A stretch of DNA of 64,000 nt from Selaginella moellendorffii (lineage: Eukaryota; Streptophyta; Lycopodiopsida; Selaginellales; Selaginellaceae), in the NCBI RefSeq assembly GCF_000143415.4, contig NW_003314261.1, forward strand, positions 2,073,802 to 2,137,801, written 5' to 3'. This document shows, in pieces, positions 46,270-57,452 of this stretch. A program made the position numbers and the translations under genes. Each line of letters starts with the position of its first letter. The stretch's first letter is position 1. The notes below the pieces were generated by a model, which was not told the DNA's origin, did no database searches, and was given only the letters and a program-made list of their open reading frames with translations.

Positions 46270-46895
46270 GCATTTCTCTTGGTTTTTCTTTTGTTGGCAT
46301 CTCTTTTTCTTCTAATGCCACACAGAGAGAAATGAGGACGAGGGAAAAAAGAGCAAAGAAAGAGGAACCAGACAGAGCAGGCTTTTTGAAGGATCAAATT
46401 CATGCTAGCTAAAGTTCTAAAGTTCCATTGGATGGATTATGGATTGCTCGTGCTTTTTTTTGGGAGATGAAGAGAGGAGGTGGACAACGGCTGTAGGCGG
46501 AATAAAATGTTAGGATGGGAGGAGATTTGAGAGATCGATGGGATTCTAAGGTGGAAGCTTTTCCTTTTCTAAAAGTTGATTGATAGTATATATTTTGTGT
46601 TATGTGCCTATACTTACCTGGACGGATCATATATGTTCGCTCATAGTATATATATATATATATATTATATGTATGCCATCTTTTCTTCTAATATTTGCAA
46701 CAAAAGAATGGCTAGGACCAAAGTTTGTCTTAAAATTTGGCTGTGTTTGTTCTACTCTTCGCTGCACAGTCCTTGGCACTTCTCCTTGCATCTCCTGAGC
46801 TCCTTGCGAAAAAACAAAGGTAGTGTTGGTAATAAAATCAAGTTGGAGAGAGCTTTTTTGTAGAGATTCTCTTTTTCTCTTTTGTTCTTCTGTGT
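46270..46895. other. Convergent 3' region with (TA)n microsatellite
   Basis: 626 bp between stop codons of the ZNF598 and bHLH genes. A run of about ten TA dinucleotides lies near 46646-46666. Reading frames at 46576-46863 are AT-rich and not credible genes. Confidence 0.5.
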
Positions 46896-49062
46896 TTATA
46901 CCTCTTTCATCTGTTCAATTTTCTCCTTGAGCTGCTTCATGTATTCCATTGCATGGTTGAGCATGTCTGCTGTGTTGGTTTGCTGGGCAAAGTTGTAAAA
47001 TTATATTAAACTTGAGAAAGGAAATCCACTGAACCTTGTCCATGTTTGGGACGAGATCATGCAGGCGCTTGATTCCCTCGCTGATCTTGGTCCTGCGAAC
47101 CTGCAGCCACGGAAGCCACGGAGATCAGAGGCTGAATTCATTCGTGCGCCTCGAAAACAAAAGCAGGTAATCTCTAGTTCTTCCCAATCTTTGCGCAAAG
47201 ATTGGGAAGAACTAGAGGGTGGTGGAAGGAGAACGCTCTGGAAGGTGATTCTGTAATGGAGGTTGCGGAAGATCGACTTACTCGCTCTGCGACGCTGCGG
47301 GGATGAGTGGCGCATCCCCGCCGGGCTCGCAGCTTGCAGGGCACCGAATCCTGCAGCTCCTTCCGCAGGCTGAGGTGCCGCGAGAGCACCAGCGCCGGGT
47401 GCTCCAAGCCGCACTGATCCTGCAGAAACCTCCAGCCACTTAGAACCACGAAGCCTGGCATCCAAGCACTCCAGCCATCGACTTGGAGCTAAGAAGTAAA
47501 CACAAGTAAAAAAGAAAAGAAGTCACTGAAGAGGAATGGTGGCAATCAAACACCCGACAAACTTTGGTGTGAATTCGCACAAGAACACGCACGGAGGAGC
47601 CGAATCTATAATCTATACAGAATACAAGAGGATCAAACGAGAAAGAGCGAATAACAACAAGAAAACGAAGTCCCGGAGTCTTGGTGTTTGGAGCCAAAGA
47701 GAAATTTAAGAACAAATAAAAAGGAGAGAGTGCACTGAACCTGTAGATACGCCTCCAGATACACACACACACACACACCAGAGAATGAAGCAGTGAAATT
47801 CATGCAGGACTGACAAATATATGCTGTATAAACAAAGAACAAAGAACCACAAAAGCCAGATTTCCAGCGAAGAACACGAAGAACAATCGGACACTCACTC
47901 ACCTCGTCGCAGTAGCCAATCTCCTCGGCGAATTGCTGTTGCTGCTGCTCCACCACCTGATCCGATTCTCGAAGCCGCTTCCTGCTCGAGGCCACCTGAT
48001 CGTGCATGGTCATGATCAAGGCCCCGCCGCCGCCGCCACCTCCGCCGCCACCACCGCCGCCATCCCAGCTCCCATCTCCTCCTCCTCCGCCGCCGAGCTC
48101 CACGTTAACGCCAGGAATTCTGGACGCCGAGAGGCTGTCGCTACTGGATCGCGCCAGCGGTTGCAACAACGCGGGGATGACCAAGCTCGCGGCGGCGGCA
48201 GCGGCAGCGGCGTGGTGGGCGGAGTGGTGGTGGTGATGGTGGTGGTGGTGGTGATCGCTGGGACTGGAAATGTTGCTACTCTCTCCGCCGCCGCCCCGGC
48301 TGGCCATTCCCTCGACAAGCTTGGAGAGGAGATCGGCGGGGGAGCTCTTTTGCTTCACCAGCGCGAGCCCGCCACACTCGGCGGCGGCGGCGGCGAACAA
48401 TGGATTGGTGCTGGCGGCGGTGGGATCGTCGTCGAGGTCCTGCGGATGAATCATCGCTGCCGCTCGCTGCGCATCGAATCCATGACTCGCCAGTGCTGCT
48501 GCCGCGGCCGCGGGGTCGAACGCGTGGTGATCGATCAGAGGCATGAAGTGGTGGTGGTGGAGCGATGATCCGCCCGGCGACGCCGAGGACCCGCCGCCTC
48601 TAGCCCCGCCGCCTCCTCCGCCGCCGCCGCTGCCTATCACGGCCGAGGAGGACGAGGGAAGGTTCAAATTGCTGCCTCCGCGGCTCCTCTCCAATTCGTG
48701 CGCCTGTTCTTGGTGGTGGTGGACGCGAAACGCGAGTGGGATCATCCCTCCCGCGGCCTGCTGCTGCGCGGAGGAGTGGTGAGCCTCGTATGAGTCCTGA
48801 TGATCATACTGCTGTTGCCCGGCGCTGTCGATGCCTGATCCCATCCTCGCCAAGGCCACGCTTTGCATGCTACCATTGCTGCTAGAAACCCCAGCTCCTC
48901 CTCCCCCTCCTCCTTGATCCCGGGAGCCATTGCCGGTTCCTCCAGCTCCTCCAGCTCCAGCTCCAGCTCCATCCAGGCTGAAAATCTCGTTGGTGATGCT
49001 CATATTGATGTTGATGCTGTTCATGTCTAGATGCTGGTGGGGGATGACTTGGTGGTGAGTGA

Positions 49063-49098
<36 letters not shown>

Positions 49099-49414
49099 GG
49101 GGACCAGGATCCATGAGGCTGCAAAGCAAAGATCCAGGAGCAGAATGGTACCTCATCAGGCTTTGCTGCTGCTGCTGTTGCTGCTGCTGGGATTGCTGTG
49201 TTTGCTGCTGTTGCTGCTGATGGAGATGGTGGTGGTGGTGGTGGTGATGGAGCTGCTGCTGATGGTCATGGTGAAAGATCAAGCGGCTCTCATTGGCGGC
49301 CTTGGAGGAGCGCGCGTCTACTGTAGAAGAAGTGGTAGTCGCAGTAGTAGTAATGCTGCTACCGAGACCACGATCCGCAGCAGCAGCAGCAGCAGCAGCG
49401 GCAGAAGGCTCCAT
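46896..49414 (-). CDS. bHLH transcription factor, FBH (bHLH122/128/130) type
   Basis: Exons 49414-47903, 47419-47282, 47100-47035 and 46982-46896, about 600 aa. The C-terminal bHLH is CATHPRSVAERVRRTKISEG then IKRLHDLVPNMDKQTNTADM and EYMKQLKEKIEQM; the His5-Glu9-Arg13 type basic region (H..AERVRR) predicts E-box or G-box binding. Just before it, LSRHLSLRKELQDSVPCKLR is a mark of the FBH subgroup. The large first exon has subgroup motifs (MRYHSAPGSLLCSLM; LVKQKSSPADLLSKLVEGMA) set among long runs of Gln, His, Gly and Ala. FBH proteins activate CONSTANS in Arabidopsis; a stress or stomatal role is also known. Exon 2 was started at the acceptor at 47420 since it keeps phase. It is long for the subgroup because of the homopolymer tracts. 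Confidence 0.9.
47172..47217. repeat. Perfect 46-bp palindrome in bHLH intron 2
   Basis: The left half ctctagttcttcccaatctt plus tgc is followed at once by its exact reverse complement gcaaagattgggaagaacta plus gag. There is no spacer and no mismatch. It lies inside the 181-bp second intron (47101-47281). Confidence 0.97.
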
Positions 49415-52395
49415 TGGGTAGAGATTATATTATTTTCTTTACCCGAAAAAAAAACACACACACACACACACACACAGAAGGAAAAGAAAGAAGAAAGAGC
49501 AGTAAAAAAAAGGAGAGAGAGAAAAGGAAAGGAAAGAAAAACGCGCTCAAACTTTGAAGTGATCTTTGGAGGTAGAAACCATGGATGAGACGTCCACCGA
49601 TCGGTGAAATTGCGTCTCTAGGCACCTGTGGAATCGGCCAAATTGCCCGCTGCAAATAATTCCTCGTTTTGCTTTTTTTCCTTCCTTTTGTAGCTTCTAA
49701 ATGCTGCTGCTGCTGCTCCAACAAGAGAGAGATCGATCGAGTGATTCCATGACTCAAATCTACTTCTTGTCGAGGAGAAACTGAGCGAGGCCTAGTTGAA
49801 GCCACACTTAGATTTGTTCTCGAGAGTCTCGCAGTAGAAAAGGAGAGAGAGAGAAAGACCACTATGGTCACGCATCGAGTCAGTAGCCATATCCAATCCT
49901 TGTGGGACTGTTCCTCGGAATAGCTGTGAAAACAAGCCACGGATAAAAGCCCATGGGGAAAGGGAAAGAGAAGAACTGCTTCTTCTTCTTCTTCTACAAG
50001 CTCTCCTCTACGCAATCGTATTTAAATTTCTATCAAATGGCCTACACAATCTCTACACTAGACTCTATGCGCCGCAAAGAAAACTCCTCTCCAATCCATG
50101 TTTTTCCCTGTACACTCTAGGAGCTTCTACTACTTAGAGTTCCAAAGTTTTGATTGATCATGGAAAACATACCAAAACAATCTGACAATGGGCATCAAAG
50201 GGTCAGTAAGTGAGTGACACAACTTAGTACTGAGATTTTTTCCTTCCCTTTCTCCCTTTTTCTTAAAAAAAAAAGGCTATTTTTTTTCCTGGACTATTTT
50301 ATTCCAGATTTCTCTTTGGTGCTTGTTTTTGCTTGATTTTCTCCTGCATTGCTTGCATGTGTGTGTGTGTGTGACTCAGTGAGTTTAACCTCCCCCCAGT
50401 TGGTACGGCAAGACAGCCCGTATCTGGGAGGCCATATTCGGACCGGCCACAAATACACTGTGACCCAAGTACGGACAGCAATCCTTACCCGCATTTATAT
50501 TTCGCGGGCCATGTAGCCTGGAATCTGGAATCCGAGAATCTGGCCACGTCACATTCCTATACCTGCCATGTGTGAGAACGACAGTCGTCCGATAGCTTTC
50601 CGAAATCAGCGCGGCATGTCCGTCCGATTCGGTGATCCGACGGTCACTTTCGGGGGGAAATCTTCCCACAAAGGGGTAACTTGACCAAAAAGGAAAGAGG
50701 CGTCACTTTCGCTGCCAGTTGACCCTTACTTGATTTACCACCGCGGTAAATAGTGGTCGTAATCATTGGTGGACAATTAGTAGCGTTTTGCGCCCATGAT
50801 TTAGCGTATATTGCATTGGGTGGAAAGTATAAATCACCTTGAACCATGAGATAGAAAAAAACTAGCTATGCCACCCTGGGTTAAACATCCATGATTAACC
50901 GCATATTTCCATTTGGAAAGTGTAAATCAGATAAAAAAAAATTAACCATCCGAGCACAGGGCAAAACATTCCACCAAGGGTCAACCGACAAGTGGACATA
51001 AAATAACGGGGGCTTCTCGTCCAGTTCCCTTTAGGGGGATTTGCCGAAAGTGACGTTGTCACTGGTGATTTCACTAACACGTGGCAGCCCCTCGGGCAGG
51101 TGTGACGTGGCGATTTTGCGGAAAAAAGTCCTGGCCACCACTTTTTCCGTACGCTGGGGCCAGTGTGTTGCTGCTGGTCCGATAATGCCCACACAGATAC
51201 GGCAGGTTCTCGTACCAACTGGGCGAAGGTAAAAACCGCCAAGAAGAGAAGAGCGTCACAACATCACACACACACACGACGCAATGCAATGCAAAGCCAA
51301 GCCCAGCAAAGCCATGCTATCTCTCTCTCTCGACGAGCAGAGTTAAAGCAACTTAAATGTACCTGTGTACGCACTGACGCTTGATGTCCCTCTGTCAGAT
51401 TCTTTCGGTATGTCTTCTTCGCGCTCGCTCGCTCGCGATCGATCGAGAAAGCCTCCAAAAGCAAAACAAAAGCGAAGTTCCGGTTCTAACGAACGATCGA
51501 TGACATTAGACACGACGACGCAAACTTCGAAAGCTTTCCAGGCCAGCAAACCAACGAACCGAGACTAGCTGAGCTGAGCAGGCGAACGGACAGGGAAACG
51601 GAGTTTACCCGAGAGGAGTTCGTTGGCCGTGTCGAGAGAAACCAAGTCCAGATTAACACCAACACGCCCCCGGTCTCGTCTCCATTCCTTCCCTCCTCCG
51701 TAGAGCATTTGGTTCCGACGAACGAAACACTAAGCCTTCACTCCAGCTCTCTACAACAAACACGGGAGTTATTAGCAAGCGGCCCCGAATCTGGAAGTTA
51801 TAACAAATGCAGAAAAAAGGTACACTGCATTACCTGATCAACATGTGCACTGTACCATGACACCCACTGCTGCTGAAAAAAAAACTTCACCACACATCAG
51901 CAGAAGGCGCAGAGCTGAGGCTGAGAAACAAGAACACGAGGTTAGGACCCACAGGCAACCTTAAAGGACGACGAAGAAAGAAAAAAAGGGAGCGAGAGAT
52001 CTTGTCAGAGAGAGAGCCACATACTTCCTAATGTCGTTTATTCCAAGAGCCAACAAAGAAGAAGAAAAAGAATATCAAAACTTTCCCATCCCAACCACCA
52101 GTCTACAAATGAAGCCGATGCGTAAGAACGAGCAAGAAAAAGTAGCAGCAGCAGCAGCAGACGAAACCGAAAATGAAACGAACACAGAATGAAAGCAAGT
52201 CTAAGGAACAGCAAAGCAAACGAAAGCAAAAAAAGAGAGAGAAAGAGAAAAAAAGAACTCACTCTCGTCCAGCAAACATCTCTATGCAGTCAACCGTAAG
52301 GGAAAAAAAGAGCATTAAAAGAAAGAAGGAAAAACGAGAAACAAAATGTACTCCGTCATACGAAAACTCAATGCACACTCTCTGCTGCTGCTGCT
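49415..52395. other. Upstream region of the bHLH gene, no gene supported
   Basis: About 3 kb between the bHLH start and the PABP stop. It holds a (CA)n run at 49453-49475, CT/GA-rich leader sequence to about 50000, a (GT)n run near 50358-50372, the foldback element listed separately, and AG-rich sequence at 51960-52340 that is probably the PABP 3' UTR. Open frames here are low-complexity or shadows. A long 5' leader for the bHLH gene is likely. Confidence 0.55.
50380..51240. mobile_element. Imperfect long inverted repeat (foldback element)
   Basis: The left arm (about 50380-50730) and right arm (about 50970-51240) match as reverse complements with many mismatches and gaps. The outer ends share cccagttggtac, then (c)cgtatctg(t)g..., attcggacc/tatcggacc, and aca(c)actg. 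Inner parts share ggtcactttcgg/gtcactttcggcaaatccccc, then cacgtcac and gttgacc. The middle has aaaaac and taccaccgcggtaaat. No transposase is present. It resembles an old non-autonomous element with long terminal inverted repeats. It carries an acacgtggca G-box near 51077. Confidence 0.6.
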
Positions 52396-54835
52396 TTACG
52401 ACGGAATTGGCTCGTTGAGCGAGAGGGACGCCAGCTCTGTCGAGGGCGACCTCTGGGCCTGCCTCAGCACCTCCATGGCCTCCGCAACTTTGGCTTTCAG
52501 AGCATCCGGTGCCTCGAGAAGATGGAGGATCTCAGTCTGATCCATCTCGAGCAGCATACCAGTTACCTTTCCGGCGTGGTCATGCTCGAGCTGGTCGACC
52601 AGAGGATACAGCTGCTCTCCCAGCATCTACACGCAATCGAGACTCGCGTAAGAAAACGGTGCACACGGGACGTACCAAAAACAAATCCAAATCTACGTAC
52701 CACTCGTTGGTGCTCGGGAGACGCGGAAGCCAGAGCGGATGCAAGCGCACCGATGGGTAACGACGGCGGAAGCGGGGAAACAGGAGTCAGAGGCACGCTT
52801 GGTATCTCCAGCGGAACAGGCAGCACATTCACGAGTTGCGGTGGTACGGGAACCTCGGGAGTGTTCCTGGCCGAGGGAGTGTACCGGAAATTCCGATTAC
52901 CTCGGATCATCTGAAACGACGGCAAACACCCATGTCAAATGGATGCAAGAAGTTACGAAGTACAATAAGTATTCGGTGAACCTGTTGCTGCGGTGGTGGC
53001 AGCTGCTGCTGTGGCACTGGCGTTCCAGCGGCTCCGCGCCGTGCTCCGGCTGCTCGCTGTCCTCCTTGAGGTCCTTGCCTTTGAACAACAGGTACAAAAT
53101 AACTAGGCAATTGACCGCCGCCTGGCCGCATTCCTAGCATTTGCTGCTGATAAGCAAATCCAGCTGGCTGCAAGACGAAACCGGAAGAACTTAGAAGACA
53201 TCCCCATGTAGGAGATGAGTAAATATGTCACCTGTGGAGGCATCAACGCGGGTGGCTGGCCGTAAAACAGTTGCTGACCAAGCCCCGGTGCTCCAGGATG
53301 ATACATTGGCATCGTAGTCGCAACACCGACGGGACTCCTCATCTGAGCGAACTGAGCCTGCACAAATGATGACTTGAGATAAGCGTAAGACCTTAGTAAG
53401 TCCTCGGGCTTACCTGTAGTTTGGCTCGCCTTTCCTCTTTCCTTTGTGCCATGGCAACGTAGATTGGTTTGCTTCCGATCATCTTTCCGTTCATTTCAAT
53501 CGTCTGAAAGTTCCACATGTTATCGTAACAGTTGCTATAACAGATTAGAATAAAAGTAGGCAAACATACCGCACGATTGGCTTCTTCTGGGGCGGAATAT
53601 GCAACAAATCCTGATCCTTTGCTTTGACCTTGAGCATCCCGCATTACCTGTTACACGATACCATTTAGCGAGCCAAAATGAAACGCAAACAAAGCGTTCT
53701 AACCTTGCACGAGGTAATAGAACCGAAATCGGCAAATATTTCGCGAAGCCTTTCATCGTCAACGTCGTCGTCCAGATTCTTCAGGTATAAGTTCGCGCCC
53801 TGATATCTGTCAATACGCTCCTTGCGCTCTTGTTCGTACTTCGCCCTGAGCTCTGCCTCCCTTTCGGACTTTTTCTGCGCTCTACCCACGTACCATTCTT
53901 TGTCTTCGATTTTCTTTCCATTCAGGCCTACAACAGCCTTAGCAGCCTCGTCCGGATTCTCAAAGTTGACGAAGCCGAAACACTTCGACTTTCCATCGGA
54001 GTCCCTCATCACCACGGCGCTTGTGATCTTTCCAAATGCACCGAAAACCTCCTTGAGTTCGTCGTCGGTGGTGGATTCACCCAGGTTCTTCACAAACACG
54101 TTGTTGAACTTGCCGTTCTGTTCTCTTTCCTGGCGCCTAACGAAAGGACCAACGAACACCTGTTTCTCCGCAACGAGCATCCCGTTCACCTTGTCAATGG
54201 CAACCTGGGCAGACTCTTCCTGCTCAAACTGAACAAACCCATAGCCCTTCGACTGCCCGTTGGAGTCCGTGGCCACCTTACAAGAGAGAATGTTTCCAAA
54301 GCTCACAAACGTGTCGTGGAGAGCCTTGTTGTCGATGGCCCTGTCGAGATTCTGTGAAAACACGAAGATTATACTCTCAAACCCGGAAGAATTCAAATAC
54401 TTCTACTGATAGTACCTTGATGAAGATGTTAGCAGTTCCACTCTTGCGAATGCTAGGATCTCGGTGAGAAAACATGATACGCACAGCCTTGCCATTCACA
54501 GGAGTGAAGTTAAGAAGCTCCAGCGCACGCGTTGCTGATAATAGAACAAAAGAAAAGGCGTTTAGTGGTACCAATAAAAGCGTGGAAACAAAGCAAAGCA
54601 CCATACCGTCTTGGACGTTGTTGTAATTCACATAAGCGTAGCCCAGAGACCTCCTCGTCATGAGATCGCGGCAAACCCTGATCGAGAGGACCTGCCCAAT
54701 CTGGTTGAAGAGATCATACAGCTGATTCTCGCTGACATTGGGATCCAAATCCCCGACGTAGAGCGAGGTCGACACGAACTGATTGATCCCGGGAATCACA
54801 GGCGACTGGACCAAAGGCGACGGGAGCTGGGCCAT
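52396..54835 (-). CDS. Cytoplasmic poly(A)-binding protein (PABP)
   Basis: About eight exons with short introns, about 620 aa. Four RRMs lie in order: [60 protein letters not shown] and [20 protein letters not shown], each with its RNP1 ([36 protein letters not shown]). A Pro/Gln/Met-rich linker follows, then a C-terminal MLLE domain ([40 protein letters not shown]). PABP coats mRNA tails, binds eIF4G and supports translation and stability. It ends [15 protein letters not shown]. The layout matches the PAB2/4/8 class of flowering plants. A telobox-like attagggtt lies in the upstream region near 55018. Confidence 0.95.
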
Positions 54836-55597
54836 TTCTGCCGGGCTAGCTGCTGTTCTCGAGATTTCTTGGGAAATTTTTTTCGTTTTCTCGCTAAAGA
54901 AGAGAAGAACCAGACCTTTTTTGTGATTTTCTGCTCGAGCGCCCTCCGCGATCCACCCCGATCCCTACCGAGAAGAACGAAGACTGCCGCCGCCGGAGAT
55001 CGATCGCAAAACCCTGGATTAGGGTTGTGAGGAGGAGGCGCTCAAGATAAAGAAGAAATGGGGGAGGAGAAAGAGGAGGAAGGGAGGAGGGGGGATGGAG
55101 GGCTGGGCGATGGAAAGAGGCTGACGAGCCCTAACACCGGCCAACAAAGCACTGGGCGAGGGTACATTGGCGAGAAAACCCAGGCACGGACGTGACGCAC
55201 GGAATGCAATCTAGCTTTAGGACTTAATTAGCCCCGCCGCCGTATGCTTTGTTTTTCTTTTCTTTTCCATGCATTTGCTTCGCTACTTACCAGGCATGTC
55301 AAGAGCAAGGCACGAATCTAAAGTTTGATTAAATCTTCTCTACTTGTTTGTCGAAGAGTCTCCCATGACTATTTCTATCATACGATTCCTAAAATACTAT
55401 AGAGTGATGGAGCGATGGAAATTTCTGCTGCAGTGGCAAAGAACTTCCTGATAAGAATTCTTCCAAGGACAAAGCATATTAACTTCGTCGAACTTCTTCT
55501 ATAACCTGGCAAGGGAAAATTTAGAACCAGATCAAATCATCCAGTAACTGTAGCAGTTATAAGACTGTGAAGGAAGGAACTTGAGAAGCATACCGTA
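54836..55597. other. PABP promoter/leader and 3' flank of the RIBA-like gene
   Basis: 54836-55150 is a GC- and GA-rich leader/promoter for PABP. 55200-55597 is AT-richer and probably holds the 3' UTR of the RIBA-like gene that ends at 55598. No other gene is seen. Confidence 0.5.
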
Positions 55598-57344
55598 TTA
55601 GCTTGACCCTCTAGAGACTGGAATTCTGCTCGTTACAGCCAGACCGTATCCTCGCAAGCCAAGGAACTTTGCGGGATTGTTGGTCATCAGCCTCATCGTT
55701 CTCACTCCAATGTCTCTCAAGATCTGGAACATCAATACAGTGATCAAACAGAAAGAGAAGGAAGAGAAGGAAAGCAAAGAAAGAAAAAACTAACCTGAGC
55801 ACCAATGCCGTAGTCACGCGAATCCACTGCGGTTTCTTCCACGATGGATTCGCCTCCATCCATCATGCTGTAAGCTGAGAGTTTTTCCGCGAGGCCGACC
55901 CGCATTCCCTCGTGACCACGCAAGTAGACGAGCACGCCCCGGCCGGCGCTCTCGATTCTTTGCATGGCGTGAGCGAGGCTGTCACGGCACGGGCATCTCA
56001 AAGAGCCAAGGATGTCACCAGTGAGGCATTCAGAGTGAACTCTCACAAGCACGTCTTGTCCGTCGCCAATATCACCCTGAGAACAACTTTAGAGTTGAGA
56101 ACGAAGGAAAAAAACCAGAAAAAAAAAAAAACGAAAAACCGTAAAATGCACACCTTCACATACGCGACGTGCTCAATGCTATTGAGCTTTGATTTGTAGC
56201 TATAAGCTTTAAAATCCCCCCACTTGGTTGGAAGTCGAGCGACTGCAGTTCTTTCGACAAGCTTCTCCCTCTTTTTCATGTACCTGGAACAACGAAAATC
56301 CCGTCGGCACTGACTCACAAAGCTTCGTTCGTACGTACGACGCACTTTACCTTCCTAAATCGGCAACTTTAATGAATGGAAATCCGCGTTGTGCTGCAAA
56401 CTTGCTCAATTCTGGCAGTCCTTGGACCGCAAGATGTGTGGTCACAGCAACACTCGGCAGCCCAGCTAAAGTTACAAGATCCATAGCGGCTTCTGCAAAA
56501 CCAAGCCTGTATAGAACTCCATCTCTATGAGTCCGAATAGGATAAATGTGTCCCGGCTTTCGAAAGTGTTCCGATCTGGAGTCGGGCGACGCAAGCGCAA
56601 GAATTGTGTTTGCACGATCTTGGGACGAGACACCAGTCGTCGTCCCCAGCTTCGCATCCTGAAAAAACAAGTTTTGCATTCAGCTATCTATGCATTGGAA
56701 GAACAAACAAGCTTAACATACCACAGACACCGTTTGTGCTTGCTCTGGCGTAGGTTCGTTCTCGCCGTGCTCTCGAACCATTAACTGGATTCTCAGTCGG
56801 TCCAAGAGCTTCGGGCTCATGGGACAGTACATCAAGCCACTGCCTGCTTTCACAAAGAAATGAGCGTCTTGAGGTGTGATCAAGCTTGCCGCCATCACCA
56901 AATGCCCCGTATCTTTTCCGTCGACGAGCACCACGTACTAATCCATCCCAACAAGAACATCGTAAGCAAACACATTGGTTTAAGAAAATAATTCTCTCAA
57001 TCTCTTACCTTTCCTTCGCCGATCGCCTCGATCGCCTCCGATATCTGCGAGAACCCCTCCATTGGCTTGTCCGGATCCCCTTGCACATCGCTGACGAAGA
57101 ATTTGTCGATGACTGGCGTGATCTGAGCTGAGATCGTCTCCAATCCGGGCGCTCTAGTAGCCGCATCATCATCGGATGCCGCTTTGCAGCACAATCCCGA
57201 CCTCCGGGACGCGGGAAGTGGAAATCTCACTGCAGCGCCCGGGTAATTCGACGCCCTAGGGGCTCTCGGACACAATGCGGTGCTAGCACCTGGCACTAGA
57301 GCCCTAAACATTAAGCAATCCATTCTCTGGGGGTTCGAATCCAT
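55598..57344 (-). CDS. RIBA-like protein with DHBP-synthase and GTP-cyclohydrolase-II folds, degenerate active sites
   Basis: Six exons, about 465 aa. An Arg/Ser/Ala-rich N-terminus of about 60 residues looks like a plastid transit peptide. The first half aligns with DHBP synthase, but the metal/substrate loop (DDEDRENEGD in active enzymes) reads [14 protein letters not shown] reads KAGSG, and GHTEA reads [20 protein letters not shown] and KPGHIYP are kept. The second half aligns with GTP cyclohydrolase II: the zinc site [19 protein letters not shown] is kept, but EGRGIGLGHKLRAYNLQD reads [18 protein letters not shown] and the following DTVEANEELGLP is shortened to ESIVEET. It ends soon after [15 protein letters not shown], lacking the usual ETKRTKMGH end. 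Active RIBA makes riboflavin precursors; this one is probably a non-enzymatic or altered paralogue. Confidence 0.85.
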
Positions 57345-57452
57345 AGGGTTATATTACATCTTTTACCATTATAATCTTTAACCATTGTAATTGCCACATC
57401 ACTAAAAAACTATGCCAACAAGGCGCCATGTCACAAAAGCATACACCTTAGT
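57345..57452. other. 108-bp spacer between the tandem RIBA-like genes
   Basis: Only 108 bp lie between the stop of the upstream gene (57453) and the ATG of the downstream gene (57344). It is AT-rich with repeated taccattataatctttaacc-type phrases. It must hold both a 3' end and a promoter, unless the two are read as one transcript. Confidence 0.5.

Noticed and set aside
47633-47902. Extension of the bHLH first exon frame past the splice site
   Set aside because: The frame continues by chance into the intron. The canonical donor at 47902 and the bHLH domain in later exons show that it is intron sequence.
48006-49588. Long plus-strand frames opposite the bHLH exon (for example 47933-48568 and 49031-49588)
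   Set aside because: They are reverse readings of CAG/GGC-type repeats, giving Leu, Val and Pro runs with no domain.
57325-57345. B-box-like gggttcgaatcc at the RIBA-like start codon
   Set aside because: It lies in coding sequence with no tRNA fold around it, so it is a chance match.
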